Shown in pieces: positions 25,001 to 36,704 of a DNA stretch of 64,000 nucleotides (position 1 is its first letter; every line of letters starts with the position of its first letter). The DNA is from Hydractinia symbiolongicarpus (Eukaryota; Cnidaria; Hydrozoa; Anthoathecata; Hydractiniidae). Position numbers and translations under genes: made by a program. The notes under the pieces were generated by a model. That model did no database searches. It saw only the letters and a program-made list of their open reading frames with translations, and was not told the origin of the DNA. The stretch spans positions 25,790,001-25,854,000 of the forward strand of contig NC_079883.1 in the NCBI RefSeq assembly GCF_029227915.1, read 5' to 3'.

Positions 25001-26848
25001 ACTGAATACTACAAGGTATTACAGTGTATTACTGAATACTACAAGGCATTACAGTATATTACCGAATACTACAAGGTATTACAGTGTATTACTGAATACT
25101 ACAAAGTATTACAGTGTATTACTGAATACTACAAGGTATTACAGTGTATTACTAAATACTACAAGGTATTACAGTATACTACCGAATATTACAAGGTATT
25201 ACAGTGTACTACAAGGTATTACAGTGTATTACCGAATACTACAAGGTATTACAGTGTATTACAGTGTACTACAAGGTATTACAGTGTATTACCGAATACT
25301 ACAAGGTATTACAGTGTATTACTGAATACTACAAGGTATTACAGTATACTACCGAATATTACAAGGTATTACAGTGTACTACAAGGTATTACAGTATACT
25401 ACCGAATATTACAAGGTATTACAGTGTACTACAAGGTATTACAGTGTATTACTGAATACTACAAAATATTACAGTATATTACTAAGTACTACAGTGTATT
25501 ACTGAATACTACAAGGTATTACAGTGTATTACCGAATATTACAAGGCATTACAGTATATTACCGAATACTACAAGGTATTACAGTGTATTACTGAATACT
25601 ACAAAGTATTACAGTGTATTACTGAATACTACAAGGTATTACAGTATACTACCGAATATTACAAGGTATTACAGTGTACTACAAGGTATTACAGTGTATT
25701 ACCGAATACTACAAGGTATTACAGTGTATTACTGAATACTACAAGGTATTACAGTGTATTACCGAATACTACAAAGTATTACAGTGTATTACTAAATACT
25801 ACAAGGTATTACAGTATACTACCGAATATTACAAGGTATTACAGTGTACTACAAGGTATTACAGTGTATTACCGAATACTACAAGGTATTACAGTGTATT
25901 ACTGAATACTACAAGGTATTATAGTATACTACCGAATATTACAAGGTATTACAGTGTACTACAAGGTATTACAGTGTATTACTGAATACTACAAAATATT
26001 ACAGTATATTACTAAGTACTACAGTGTATTACTGAATACTACAAGGTATTACAGTGTATTACCGAATATTACAAGGCATTACAGTATATTACCGAATACT
26101 ACAAGGTATTACAGTGTATTACTGAATACTACAAAGTATTACAGTGTATTACTGAATACTACAAGGTATTACAGTATACTACCGAATATTACAAGGTATT
26201 ACAGTGTACTACAAGGTATTACAGTGTATTACCGAATACTACAAGGTATTACAGTGTATTACAGTGTACTACAAGGTATTACAGTGTATTACCGAATACT
26301 ACAAGGTATTACAGTGTATTACTGAATACTACAAGGTATTACAGTATACTACCGAATATTACAAGGTATTACAGTGTACTACAAGGTATTACAGTATACT
26401 ACCGAATATTACAAGGTATTACAGTGTACTACAAGGTATTACAGTGTATTACTGAATACTACAAAATATTACAGTATATTACTAAGTACTACAGTGTATT
26501 ACTGAATACTACAAGGTATTACAGTGTATTACCGAATATTACAAGGCATTACAGTATATTACCGAATACTACAAGGTATTACAGTGTATTACTGAATACT
26601 ACAAGGTATTACAGTGTATTACTGAATACTACAAGGTATTACAGTGTATTACTGAATACTACAAGGTATTACAGTGTATTACTGAATACTACAAGGTATT
26701 ACAGTGTATTAATAAATACTACAAAATATTACAGTATATTACTAAGTACTACAGTGTATTACTGAATACTACAAGGCATTACAGTGTATTACCGAATACT
26801 ACAAGGTATTACAGTATATTACCGAATACTACAAAGTAATACAGTGTA
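19055..26848. repeat. 7.7-kb satellite of 10-bp units with 1.33-kb higher-order repeats
   Basis: From 19111 to 26840 the sequence is a run of decamers, all in the same register, of consensus ACHRDRTAYT. Main variants are ACAAGGTATT, ACAGTGTATT, ACTGAATACT, ACCGAATACT, ACAGTATACT and ACAGTGTACT. The most common order is a 30-bp trimer. The junction of units gives TAYTAC every 10 bp. A larger pattern repeats at 20564, 21894, 23014, 24344 and 25674, that is 1330, 1120, 1330 and 1330 bp apart, with near-identical copies. The first 50 bp (19055-19110) are diverged and off register by one base. Long open frames here, up to 463 codons, start at GTG and are artefacts of the repeat. Confidence 0.98.
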
Positions 26849-26884
26849 AAATACGGGATATTACTATGTACTACACTGTATTAC
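26836..26884. repeat. inverted repeat closing the satellite
   Basis: Left arm GTAATACAGTGTA (26836-26848) and right arm TACACTGTATTAC (26872-26884) are perfect reverse complements with a 23-base loop. The right arm is a satellite unit in reversed orientation, so the array ends in an inverted piece of itself. Confidence 0.9.
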
Positions 26885-26889
26885 TGTAT

Positions 26890-27877
26890 ATTACAAAGAT
26901 ATTATGCTAGGCAGTAGTATGTATAGTAGGCAGTATTATGTGTTAACAACATTACGGCGTTGATAAATTGCTTAACGTCGTGTGTCGGATGTCGTTGGAA
27001 GAATACGACAATGTCGGATACGACATATTCACAGACTAAATGGATCCTTCCATGAAGTGCTTCCCCGAATTTTTCAAAACAAACATGATGTAATGTTGTG
27101 TTCACACTGTCGGAACAATTTTACGGCCAGATATCATACAAAATTTTATTATGCGTGCGCAATTGAACTCTCTGCATTGGTGATCTCTGTACACGATCGC
27201 ACTGTGCTGCTTGCTTGTTTCGTCTGCCATCAAAAGTTCTGCATCGTCTTTTTGTAGGTTGCTAGTAAAGCTCTTAGTAATCCTCAGTATTGCTGAGTGT
27301 TGCCTAAATAGTCATAATAAACATAATAATGTTCCTAGCCTAATTTGCTGATGCAAAGACACATAATTTCTAGTTTCACAAAGCAAAATAAATTTTGCAC
27401 GAACAAAGATGACCAAAGCAACTAGCTAAACTCAAAATAATATTGTGTTACTAGAAGTTGTTATTGAGATGATTGCAAAAGAAGATAATGATACTCCTAA
27501 ATAAGAAAGGTCTCCTAATAATTCTATGGCCATGGAAAATCTCCTGTAGTGTAATTTTACTATAATCCTAACAGGGACACAAAAATGCACTGGATACTGA
27601 TATAGAAAATATGCACAATATGCAAATTCCTGTTGATTTTTCCACATGTTAACAATATACCATTATAATCGATAAAACCCATTGGAAAATCCACTCGGGC
27701 AACAAAGAAATAAAGATCCATCATGTGAATTTTAATAATGTCAGCAATGTACTGTTTACTCTTTATCTGTATTATGTAGAGTTTAACACTCTGTTAAATA
27801 ATGTATAGGATTGCGCAGTTTTGATCAATTGTTAAAAAGATATCAGTGTTTAAAAATTTTAAGCAAAGCCCCACCAA
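26890..27877. other. gene-free DNA
   Basis: The first 60 bases carry loose GTAGTA-type remnants of the satellite (GGCAGTAGTATG, ATAGTAGGCAGT). Beyond that nothing is supported. A 91-codon frame at 26982-27257 has no recognisable features. Confidence 0.4.
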
Positions 27878-28257
27878 GGCGGACATCACAAATATCTGGT
27901 GTTTTAGAGTCATTTGAGCACCAAAAATAGAGTCGGTCGGTCGGCGAATGATAACTCAAAAATTCGAAAAATTGTATCCAACCATCCAGTCATTAACGCG
28001 CGCCATTAAATCGTCGATATTTTATGATAACTTTGGCACCTGGTTTAAATAGAGTTTCCGCGCACCGTTTTCAACTTGTTCTCAGAACCATTTTTGTATT
28101 TTAAAGCAAAACACAACAATAATGGTAGGTAATGGCTGTGGGGAGACAACAAGCGTGTAATATTTATTTTAGTTTTCCGACTCAGTATATCAAAAATTTC
28201 GATAGAAAATTATTGTCTGTCGGGTGACTCTAACACCAAATATTTGTGACGCCCGCC
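27878..28257. mobile_element. 380-bp MITE with about 35-bp inverted ends
   Basis: The left end (27878-27912) and the reverse complement of the right end (28225-28257) both begin GGCGG and share ATCACAAATAT/GTCACAAATAT, TGGTGTT and AGAGTCA. CAA flanks both ends (27875-27877 and 28258-28260), a possible 3-bp target duplication. No coding capacity. Confidence 0.75.
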
Positions 28258-28260
28258 CAA

Positions 28261-29066
28261 TGTATATACAAATTTTTTTTTTTTAAAAAAAATTGTTTAC
28301 CTGTTGCCTTTATTTTGTCGAACCTGTAATGCTAATCAACAAAAAGGATAGGTTGATGTGTTTTTCTCAAATACTTTAGGGTATGTGAAGATATTTGTTT
28401 TTTGATGACTTCATTGAACCTTCTGTTCCAAAACAGGTGGGTTTTAGGCCTTAAACTTTAAAGTGCAATTGATGTCAGTCTAAATGCATTGATGTTGTGC
28501 TGAAATGTCTAGAAAGTAAAGAAATAAGACATACTTTTTTAGGCTACATCAAAGGAAAATGAATACATTCACCTTGCCTGTTATAAACGCACAGACACAG
28601 TATATTATAATAATACAGTAATTTTGTCTGTGACAGGTTATTGATGACATCATCAAAATATATATCTCCTAAACTATTCACCTGCCTAGCTTAATGTTTT
28701 TCCGTTAGGCCATACTGTACAACTATATTTATTTATTTGTAGACTCACATTGTGTCCTTTATTTATGAAGTAGGCTGTGTACATCCTTAATATGTATTAC
28801 TTTCTAGCAAAATCTCAGCTTATTGTTCTCATAAACTAGGTTTTTATATGTTCTAAACAAGTTGAAAGGGAATATGAATACAAAAGCCATATATTTTTAA
28901 TACCCTTCTTTCACTACTTTTACTTGCCTGAATCAGCTCTCCCATTATTGCTCAATTTATATTTCTATATACTTGGTTGGATGATTAGTATTGTCTGCAT
29001 GATTTCTTAAAAGCTTTGGTATATTTCTCATGATTTATCTGTTGCTTTGAAGGAAAAGCAAATAGA
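28261..29066. other. upstream region of MESD
   Basis: AT-rich DNA before the MESD start codon. No TATA box or other promoter element can be singled out. Confidence 0.35.
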
Positions 29067-30621
29067 ATGTTTCGACTTCTTGGTTTACTATGGATTTTTT
29101 CAAACATTACGCTTGTTTGTTGCAAGGAAAGAAAGATAAAAGCAGAAAAGATTGGAAAGAAAATTTCAGATTATAATGACGTTGATGTGGAAAAACTGCT
29201 TGATCAGTGGAATGTAAGGTTTATTCCTTTTACTTGCATGTTAATTTTCCAATTTTTATTGGACATATTTTAACAAAGATCATAATTAATAAGCTCAGCC
29301 TAATTTTTTAGGTTTAAATTTTCTGCAAAAAAAACACATTCAGGCTGACATTTGACATAAAAATTAAAATATAATAAATATTAACATGTCGAGCCTGAAG
29401 GAGGTTTATAAGCTGAAAAAATGAAAAATCAGTTTTATAATTTTAAAAGGAAAATGATGAAGATGATGATGGCGAAGATGATGATGACCCGAGGTTAAAA
29501 GAACCACCAAAGGTCAATATGGAAGAAATCTTTAAAGCTGGCGGCAATCAAGAAGACTTGTTGAAAGCGTCGAAAAAAGGAAAGCCAATGATGATATTTG
29601 CAAACGTTGCTGGAAACCCGACAAAACAAGAAACTGAAACAATATCTGGAATTTGGCAGACGAGCCTCAGGAATGCGCAAATACAAGTGCAAAGGTATTT
29701 ACCTAACAAGTACCTTAAGTGGATAAATTTTGGTGAGGATGAAATTTGGCAAAATTCGCTAATTTAAATACCCGCCAAAATTTTGGTAACTGACTATTCG
29801 GCAAATTAAATACTTGCCAAATTTAACATATTTACTGTTCGCCAAATTACCCCCTCCAAAAAAAACGAACTTGTGTTTAATAAACATTTTTTTGTATTCA
29901 CCAAATTATTTCTTGCCAAATTTTATAAAATTCATCATTAGCCAAATTAAATCCCTGCCAAATATTCCATTTTGGTCATTCCCCAATTTAATACCCGCCA
30001 AAATTTACCCACTCAGGTATCTGGAAAATTTCTCTTTCAAGCCGAAAATACTTCCTTAAGCCGGATTTACACTTCAAACTACAATGTGTCATGAAGTAAT
30101 GATTTTTTTGGTTTCAATAATTTGTTCATAATTTGAATTAAATCATACTTTTTTACGACTCATCGACCAAATATCAAGCTTGTCCATTCAGATCAACAGA
30201 TTTCAGTGCATTGTGCGTATCATTTTTTTAAGTGGAAATCAGGCTTTATTCGTACAAATTTTCGCGCGTATTGATTTTTGCGTTATAGCAATTTGAATGT
30301 TTTTCAGACTTCCTAATTTTTGCCTAAGTTAAAATTTGTTTGGGTAAATAAACTGTGGTAGTAGGATGTTCTTAAAATTTAAGGTCTTAATTCTCGGTTC
30401 CTTATCAACAGGTTTCTTATGAAAAATACGTGTGATAAGAATCTTTTTTTTTTTCTAGATATGTGGTGTCTGACAAACGAATTTTATTTCAACTGGATGA
30501 TGGTAGCAAAGCTATTGAAATCAAAGACTATTTAGTTTCGTTAGATACTTGCGAGAGTGTATCGTTTGATAATTTGAACTTCGACGGGAAAGGGAAAGGT
30601 AAAACGAAGGTCGAACTGTAG
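29067..30621 (+). CDS. MESD: MESD (LDLR chaperone), ER folding factor for LRP-type receptors
   Basis: Mesoderm-development protein/Boca folds the beta-propeller-EGF modules of LDL-receptor-related proteins in the ER, so it supports Wnt co-receptor LRP5/6 and endocytic receptors. Three exons: 29067-29213, 29450-29694 and 30459-30621, with GT-AG junctions in matching phase, giving 184 residues. Residues 1-19 form a signal peptide (MFRLLGLLWIFSNITLVCC). Next come ISDYNDVDVEKLLDQW, an acidic linker, SKKGKPMMIFANVAG, ETISGIWQTSL, and the core end DGSKAIEIKDYLV. The protein ends in KVEL, a KDEL-type retrieval signal; vertebrate MESD ends REDL. It is shorter than human MESD because the Lys-rich tail is reduced to GKGKGKTK. 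Intron 2 holds a MITE. The start is the only ATG giving a signal peptide. Confidence 0.96.
29718..30013. mobile_element. MITE in MESD intron 2
   Basis: The left end AGTGGATAAATTTTGG (29718) is mirrored by CCAAAATTTACCCACT (29998-30013) with one mismatch. The interior is made of short CGCCAAATT/GCCAAATTTAA motifs in both orientations. No ORF of its own. Target duplication not clear. Confidence 0.75.
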
Positions 30622-32238
30622 GTAGTAAAATCATAATTTTTTTTGTGGATTGTACATAATTTTTTAACGGTTTGAACATTTTATTGTGTGCTTTCGATCT
30701 CGATGTGTAAACGCGACTTTATGTACTTTTCAACAAAATTAAAACTCACAAGACAAAGCAGTGTTGTTTTCGCCAAAAAATGGCTTTTTTTAAAAAGTTG
30801 TCTTGGTGAGTTTATATTCAGGTTATGTACACTGGCTTGTGACAAATAAGGTTGTCATGAAATGCTGTTATAAAATAGGTTTCTTTTCAGTTTTTTGATT
30901 AGTCTTCAAAGAATTATGTTCTCGTGTACGTCCACTGCTTTTATTTGATTTCGTGTTGTTGTTGTTGTTGTTTTTATAAGGTAAATGGAAAATGAAAGGT
31001 TGCTAATATTCGTTGTCATTTTTATTACGCGTTAATTCTTTACTTTTCTCTACGAGTTTTGGGTGCTGAGTTTCATTGTCATTATTTATACGTTTATATT
31101 TATCCGTATTTTTTATATCTCTTGTACGTAATCACATTTCCGTACACTGTAGAACATATCACTAAGCAAAATAATGAAATTTTGTTTTTTAAATATTTTG
31201 GTAGATTTGTGGTCCACAGAATACACTGAAAGTAGTACGATTTCTAAAATTATGTCATTTTATTTTACGTTAGTCATTAGTGAAAACCAAGGTAAGACAT
31301 TTTATTGTATAATGTTTCAACAAGCAATGCAAATTTAAACATCCTTCCCCTATAATGACTAAACAGTTTGGCTGGGCGAAATCTAAATTCAGCATTTTTA
31401 TTTGTTCCCTATATGTTTTCCAGGCGTTAATACACAAAATATCAAAAATTGTTGTTGAGACCTTGAAAGTAAGAAAAAGGAAGTGCATCCCCCTTTCCTG
31501 TCACCCTAAGAACAGTAAAGAGTAGCGAATCGCGAAAGTTTTACGTTAATTTTCTTTTTAACATTTATATCAAATTTGTACAATACTTTGAAAATTATAA
31601 ATTGGTTAGTAAATATAAGCTGCTAAAATCTTACAATTTAACTTTAATCCCTCCACACGTTGTTAGCAACACACTAAATACAAGTAAAAACATTCTTTTT
31701 TTCTTTACATTTCATAAAAAATAAAAAATCACTTCTGAAATAAACTAAAAAATTTTTTCGGTCAGCATTATTTTTATGTAAAAAAAGATTACTGCAGAGA
31801 TGTTGAAATTCGATGACTTCTCTGACTGCGAGAACATCCCAAATACTCCCCCTACATTGTTTGCACGTTCAAAACCAATTGATAATCTACAAAACGCTTT
31901 CCCGCAGAGCTCTAAGATATAAACCAATAAACCTACAAGGAGACACCCATTAAATAATAGTTGACAGGGGCAATACACACCTTTCTATTAAAAATCAATA
32001 TAAAAATTTTGTTGGTCATACATAAATACGAACTAAGATAAAATATATAATATATAAAAAGTACAAAATAAAATACATGTAAAAAATATTTTAATTTTAG
32101 GATTAGAAAAAAACTGATTACTGTATAAGTTCTTTTGTGTCTGTCGTAAGCTGCCATATGTTTGTAGCCTCACTAAATTTTCAAACGCTAAAACAAACGA
32201 GAAAGATGTAAATCTAGCAATGACGCTATAGATTCTTC
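30622..32238. other. intergenic region between convergent MESD and GCH1
   Basis: Holds the 3' untranslated regions of both genes. A TTG microsatellite lies near 30956-30971. On the GCH1 strand an ATTAAA hexamer near 32092-32097 is a possible poly(A) signal, about 145 bases after the stop. No further gene seen. Confidence 0.5.
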
Positions 32239-35200
32239 TTAATGCATCGTACTGCGAACCAAGGCTAAAAATTCTTCGCGTGTTTTGGGATCGTCTCTGA
32301 ATGTGCCAAACATACAACTGGTGACAGTCAAAGCGCCAGGTTTTTGCACACCACGCATTACCATGCACATATGACTGAAAAGAGAGGACGTAGCGACGAA
32401 TCAGTCTTACAGGACATGTCCATCAAGTAAAATCAGTATAATACAAAACATACGCTCGAAAACCTTTCGTGTAACATGTAACATAACATTCGCGACAATA
32501 TAATTTTTGATTTAAAAAACGACTTAGTTTAAAACAAAGAGTTGATATCACTGCTTACCAGGCCTCCACAACTACGCCCACGCCACTAGGTTCTATTGCT
32601 TCGTTCACTGCTAAAGCTATTTGCTTCGTAAGTCGTTCTTGTACTACGAAAGAAGTACTACAAATTATTTAAGTCATTGATTTAAATTCACATTTAAGAA
32701 ACCCGCTTCCCAGCATCATCTTACCAATTTTAGAATTTTCCAAATCGACCCAAATTTAGACCTAAACCAACCCTGCTAAAAGCAAGATGCATTTCGCCGC
32801 GTACGGAACTTGCCACATCGATCTTTAAAGACAATAGTTGGCACCAAACACACAAACGATATTTTATAAATATATAAAATATATAATCAAATTTACCTTG
32901 AAGTCTCCTACTAAACATTTCTACGATCCTAAAAAAATCGAAAGAACAAATATAACTCGCAATCGCAATCGTTACGAACGCAAAAAGAGAGAAAAAACAA
33001 ACAAAGTATGATAAATTGGTTTTACCTTCCAAGCTTACTAAGTCCAACAACTTTTTTATTTGGAAGGTAACCTACGTGGGCCTAAAAATTATAAAAACAA
33101 AGTCTTATTAAGTTAAAATTAAGCCAAAAAAACGATTGTCTTCCACGTGCGAATATTGCGTTAAAAAAGCCTGAAAGTAATTTTTCTTTATATTCGATTG
33201 GCGTATAGGGGCCTGGAAATTAACTTAACCACGTCTCAGTCTCAAATAAAAACTGAAAAATCAATCACGTTGTTTTCAGCACTAACCGGTATCCTTCTGT
33301 ATTTAAAAAGACAGCAATCCTATTATAGAAAATCTTTAGTGGAAAAGAGCTAAAATTTTAACGGACTGATGATAATTTCGTAAGTGCATTTAGAACCATG
33401 CGTTGTTTACAAATGACACCTCTCAAAACACTCTTCTCCGCAGAAGTAATACCACAGAGTATGGATGTTCAACGTGAACAACAATTGGTGTTGTGAGGTA
33501 CGAAGACAACATACCTTCCCCCAAAATGGAACCAAATGATGCTCACATAAAGAATATAAATCGATATCTTTCACTATAACCAGTTCGTCGTGGTTTTCAT
33601 TGAAAATCGCGCCATTTATCACCTCTACAACGTAGAAAAGAGTTTTGAAATTCAACAATATACAGTTTAAAGGTAAAGGAGAGTTTTTACAACCACAGTA
33701 CGTAATCTGCAGGGCATGTCTCCTATTTCGATGTAATGGACCCAACTGCTGGAACGTCTTATTTTCAAGGAATGATTCGCCTTTATCCGGCATTGAATAC
33801 AGAAGTAAAATGATTCTTAAAAAACAAATGAATTTGAAATTCAAAGAATATATCAAACAAAAAACAAGAATATTGGAATGAAGATTAAAAAAATGAGGAA
33901 ATTAGGCTATATAAAGTTTTTCGGGTCAAAAAAGTTTCTGGAATCAAAGTTTCGGATAATTAAAATTTAAAAAATTAATTTTTCTGAAAATAAAATAAAG
34001 GTACCTGATAACTTTTGTGTGTACCCCTTGGTAAAAAACATCATCGCTTTAGCGAATCGCTCAGGTGTGTCTAACAGGCCCTCGCGGTTTGGATCTTCCC
34101 CAACATTTTCTAATATCGTTCTAACGCTGGAAGATATCTTGTTGATGCGATCGTCAAACTCGTTCGAGTCATCTTCGCGTTGTTTTTTATCCATCTCTGT
34201 AAAAAGTAAAAAAAAATATATTAGTATTTAACAGTCATAAAAAATTAATAAAAAATAAATAAATAAATAAATAAATAAACAAATAAATAAATAAATACGT
34301 GACATAATAAGTCACATGAGCAACGAACAAATAATAAAACTTGTATTTTAAGACGACATATTCTATATATTATATGGTGAAACCGCATTGGAAATTTTCA
34401 CAAAAAACATATCCTCCATATACCTATGTATCAATAACGGTTTTTTCTTCAGTAAAAACCAAATCGTAAAATATTCTCATATCGAAATCAAAAAAAATGT
34501 TAGGCTCATTGTATCTACAATTGTAACAACAAAATTCCGTTGATTGATTTGCGCACTTGGGAATATTAAAATTTTTTACCACCTACACATTTTCCTCCCA
34601 TTCTCCGCCCTACTAATATTTACAATGGAATTATTTTTAATGTCAGATAAAATAAATTAGAATTTTTTATTCGAGTGCAACTTTAACGCAGCTCCCTTTG
34701 AGGAATTTCTGTGAGTTTATATAAAAACGCTTTAAGCAATTTACCTGTTCTTCATTTAATCTACATTTAACCTTATTCTACCGTGCTTGTTCTAGCTTGT
34801 ATGTAAATTTCCAGTATACCATTCTTTTCAGATACACGCATATGACATAGGATGTAAGAAAACAATAGCTATTTTAAAACGTCTCACAGGATGGCCATTC
34901 AAATTTAATTACAATTCCAGTATATTTCATTACCTTTTCAAGTTTTTTTTTTGCAGGTATCATAATGATTGGAATTGGAATTGGAATATAATATATTCTA
35001 CACGACCATCTCGAAGTAAAACATCGCCATGAGAAGAAGTTTCATTATTTACATGTTACAGGCTGCTAATTTATGTTATTACTGTATTTGATATTGCAAA
35101 CCCGAAAAACTGTAGCTTTTGCAAAATAATCTGGCACTGTTACATTATAAAATGCAAAGCGAGACTACTAAAAGATAACAAGATATTATTTTGAGAATGC

Positions 35201-35703
35201 TTAGGCAAATGCTCATAATGTTTTTGGGAAAGAATGACATGAATTTTCATTATTTACATTATTACCCCTTCCAAGACCTAAAGTGTGTTTCCCAATTTCT
35301 AAAAGCCACTTTCTACAGATTAGCCGTTCAATTTTATAAAGTAAATTCCAGCAGAAATTTTTGAAAAACTGTGAACAGCTTCAAAAACAAGATAATTAAG
35401 AAAAAACTGAAGTAATACTAACAGATTCTGAATAATCATCTTTCTAGAAGTTGTTTCCAGGAGTAGTGGCAGTATTGCTAGGTACAGGTAAACAATCCTG
35501 TGGTTGCAGTTAACCACCAATAAATAGCCTACGATAAGTTTTATTTGCAGTAGAACCCAATATTCCATCACAGCAATGATGACTATAAATTGTGAAATAC
35601 CTTTGCTTTCGATGGACTCTTGAGATGTTAATCTCTTTCTTTTGCCAAGTTCCAGTGAGTCCTTTGTTTTGTACGATTCGTGATCACCTGTGCTGGATGC
35701 CAT
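32239..35703 (-). CDS. GCH1: GTP cyclohydrolase I
   Basis: Converts GTP to 7,8-dihydroneopterin triphosphate, the first step of tetrahydrobiopterin synthesis; the family works as a decamer in the cytosol. Seven exons on the minus strand: 35601-35703, 34005-34196, 33515-33624, 33026-33081, 32897-32928, about 32559-32637 and 32239-32374, giving about 235 residues. The N-terminus is a short non-conserved tail; the catalytic part begins near [13 protein letters not shown]. Zinc ligands are visible: Cys and His in LCEHHLVPF and Cys in HMCMVMRGV. Other hallmarks are [37 protein letters not shown] and DPKTREEFL. All junctions are GT-AG and in phase except the exon 5/6 join, where an extra A shifts the expected acceptor; the usual Val-Gln after RRLQ is lost if an AAAG acceptor is used. 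Intron 1 (34197-35600) carries an AAAT microsatellite. Confidence 0.96.
32637..32646 (-). promoter_or_regulatory. ambiguous splice acceptor of GCH1 exon 6
   Basis: On the minus strand the sequence reads TTTCGTAGTACAAAGAACGA. Splicing after TAG (exon start 32644) gives the conserved Val-Gln but puts the rest out of frame by one base. Splicing after AAAG (exon start 32637) keeps the frame to the stop codon but drops Val-Gln. A one-base insertion error in the A run would also explain it. Confidence 0.7.
34252..34297. repeat. (AAAT)n microsatellite in GCH1 intron 1
   Basis: About eleven AAAT units with one interruption (AAAC). Confidence 0.95.
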
Positions 35704-36300
35704 CTTATAATTTTTTGTAACTAAGACACAAGAATATCAAAACGTAGAGATTAAAGCTAATTAAAAAACAAAATATTATCTATCATATCAAGCTATATCA
35801 TGTGTTTGAAACAATTTACAAGAGACTTTCATACTAAAGTTAGTTATGTTGTATAGATGAGTATAACAATTCAGAAATATTCTTTTTAAATTCCTAACTG
35901 ACTAAAGAAACAATGCAACCTCTCCTTTATATACCTAATATTTCTAACTTTGCTCAAACTGATTATTCAACTTTACATGATAATGCTCAACCACGTCTAA
36001 CAAATCTGATACTCCCTTTTTATATAATAAACATTTTAGCATAACACATATTTCTTTCACTAACCTTCAGAAACAATCATAGAAGACATAAAATTCTGAT
36101 AAAAGCAAACAGGAAAATATAGTTGCTAACCACACAAGGGAAACCAACCAATCAAAAAAAAACGAAAGTTGAACAAAGTAAACAAGTGGAAACAATAAAT
36201 CCACATAGTTTGTTTAAAGTATTACAAATGTACGTACAAGGAAGTTGTGTACTACAAAGCAGGGTGTTGGCATGGAATAAGATGGAAAAACAGCCATCTC
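35704..36300. other. upstream region of GCH1
   Basis: AT-rich DNA with no recognised promoter motif. Contains the non-repetitive flank of the adjacent minisatellite. Confidence 0.35.
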
Positions 36301-36704
36301 CAAATTTCTCTGATTTTTCAGAAGTTTTAGCAAATTTCTCTGATTTTTTAGAAGTTTCAGCAAATTTCTCTGATTTTTTAGAAGTTTTAGCAAATTTCTC
36401 TGATTTTTTAGAAGTTTCAGCAAATTTATCTGATTTTTTAGAAGTTTCAGCAAATTTCTCTGATTTTTTAGAAGTTTTAGCAAATTTCTCTGATTTTTTA
36501 GAAGTTTCAGCAAATTTCTCTGATTTTTTAGAAGTTTCAGCAAATTTCTCTGATTTTTCAGAAGTTTCAGCAAATTTCTCTGATTTTTCAGAAGTTTCAG
36601 CAAATTTCTCTGATTTTTCAGAAGTTTCAGTAAATTTCTCTGATTTTTCAGAAGTTTCAGCAAATTTCTCTGATTTTTCAGAAGTTTCAGCAAATTTCTC
36701 TGAT
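36301..36704. repeat. 30-bp minisatellite, 13.5 units
   Basis: Each 30-bp unit is CAAATTTCTCTGATTTTTYA followed by GAAGTTTYAG. Units in the left half mostly have TTA and those in the right half TCA at the variable site, which suggests block expansion. As 30 is divisible by 3, both strands remain open (a plus frame of 202 codons and a minus frame of 159 codons), each a 10-residue repeat. Neither has other signs of being a gene. Confidence 0.97.

Noticed and set aside
20564-25735. Open frames up to 463 codons rich in Tyr, Thr and Leu in the decamer satellite
   Set aside because: They begin at GTG, the array has almost no ATG, they end only where the 10-bp units shift the frame, and identical frames recur with the higher-order repeat.
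19055-26848. CRISPR-like array
   Set aside because: There are no unique spacers, all units are variants of one decamer, and the context is eukaryotic.
26982-27257. 91-codon plus-strand frame next to the satellite
   Set aside because: It has no motif, no splice context and no resemblance to a known family.
33407-33856. 149-codon minus-strand frame as one GCH1 exon
   Set aside because: Only 33515-33624 matches the family and is bounded by an AG acceptor and GT donor; the rest is intron read-through.
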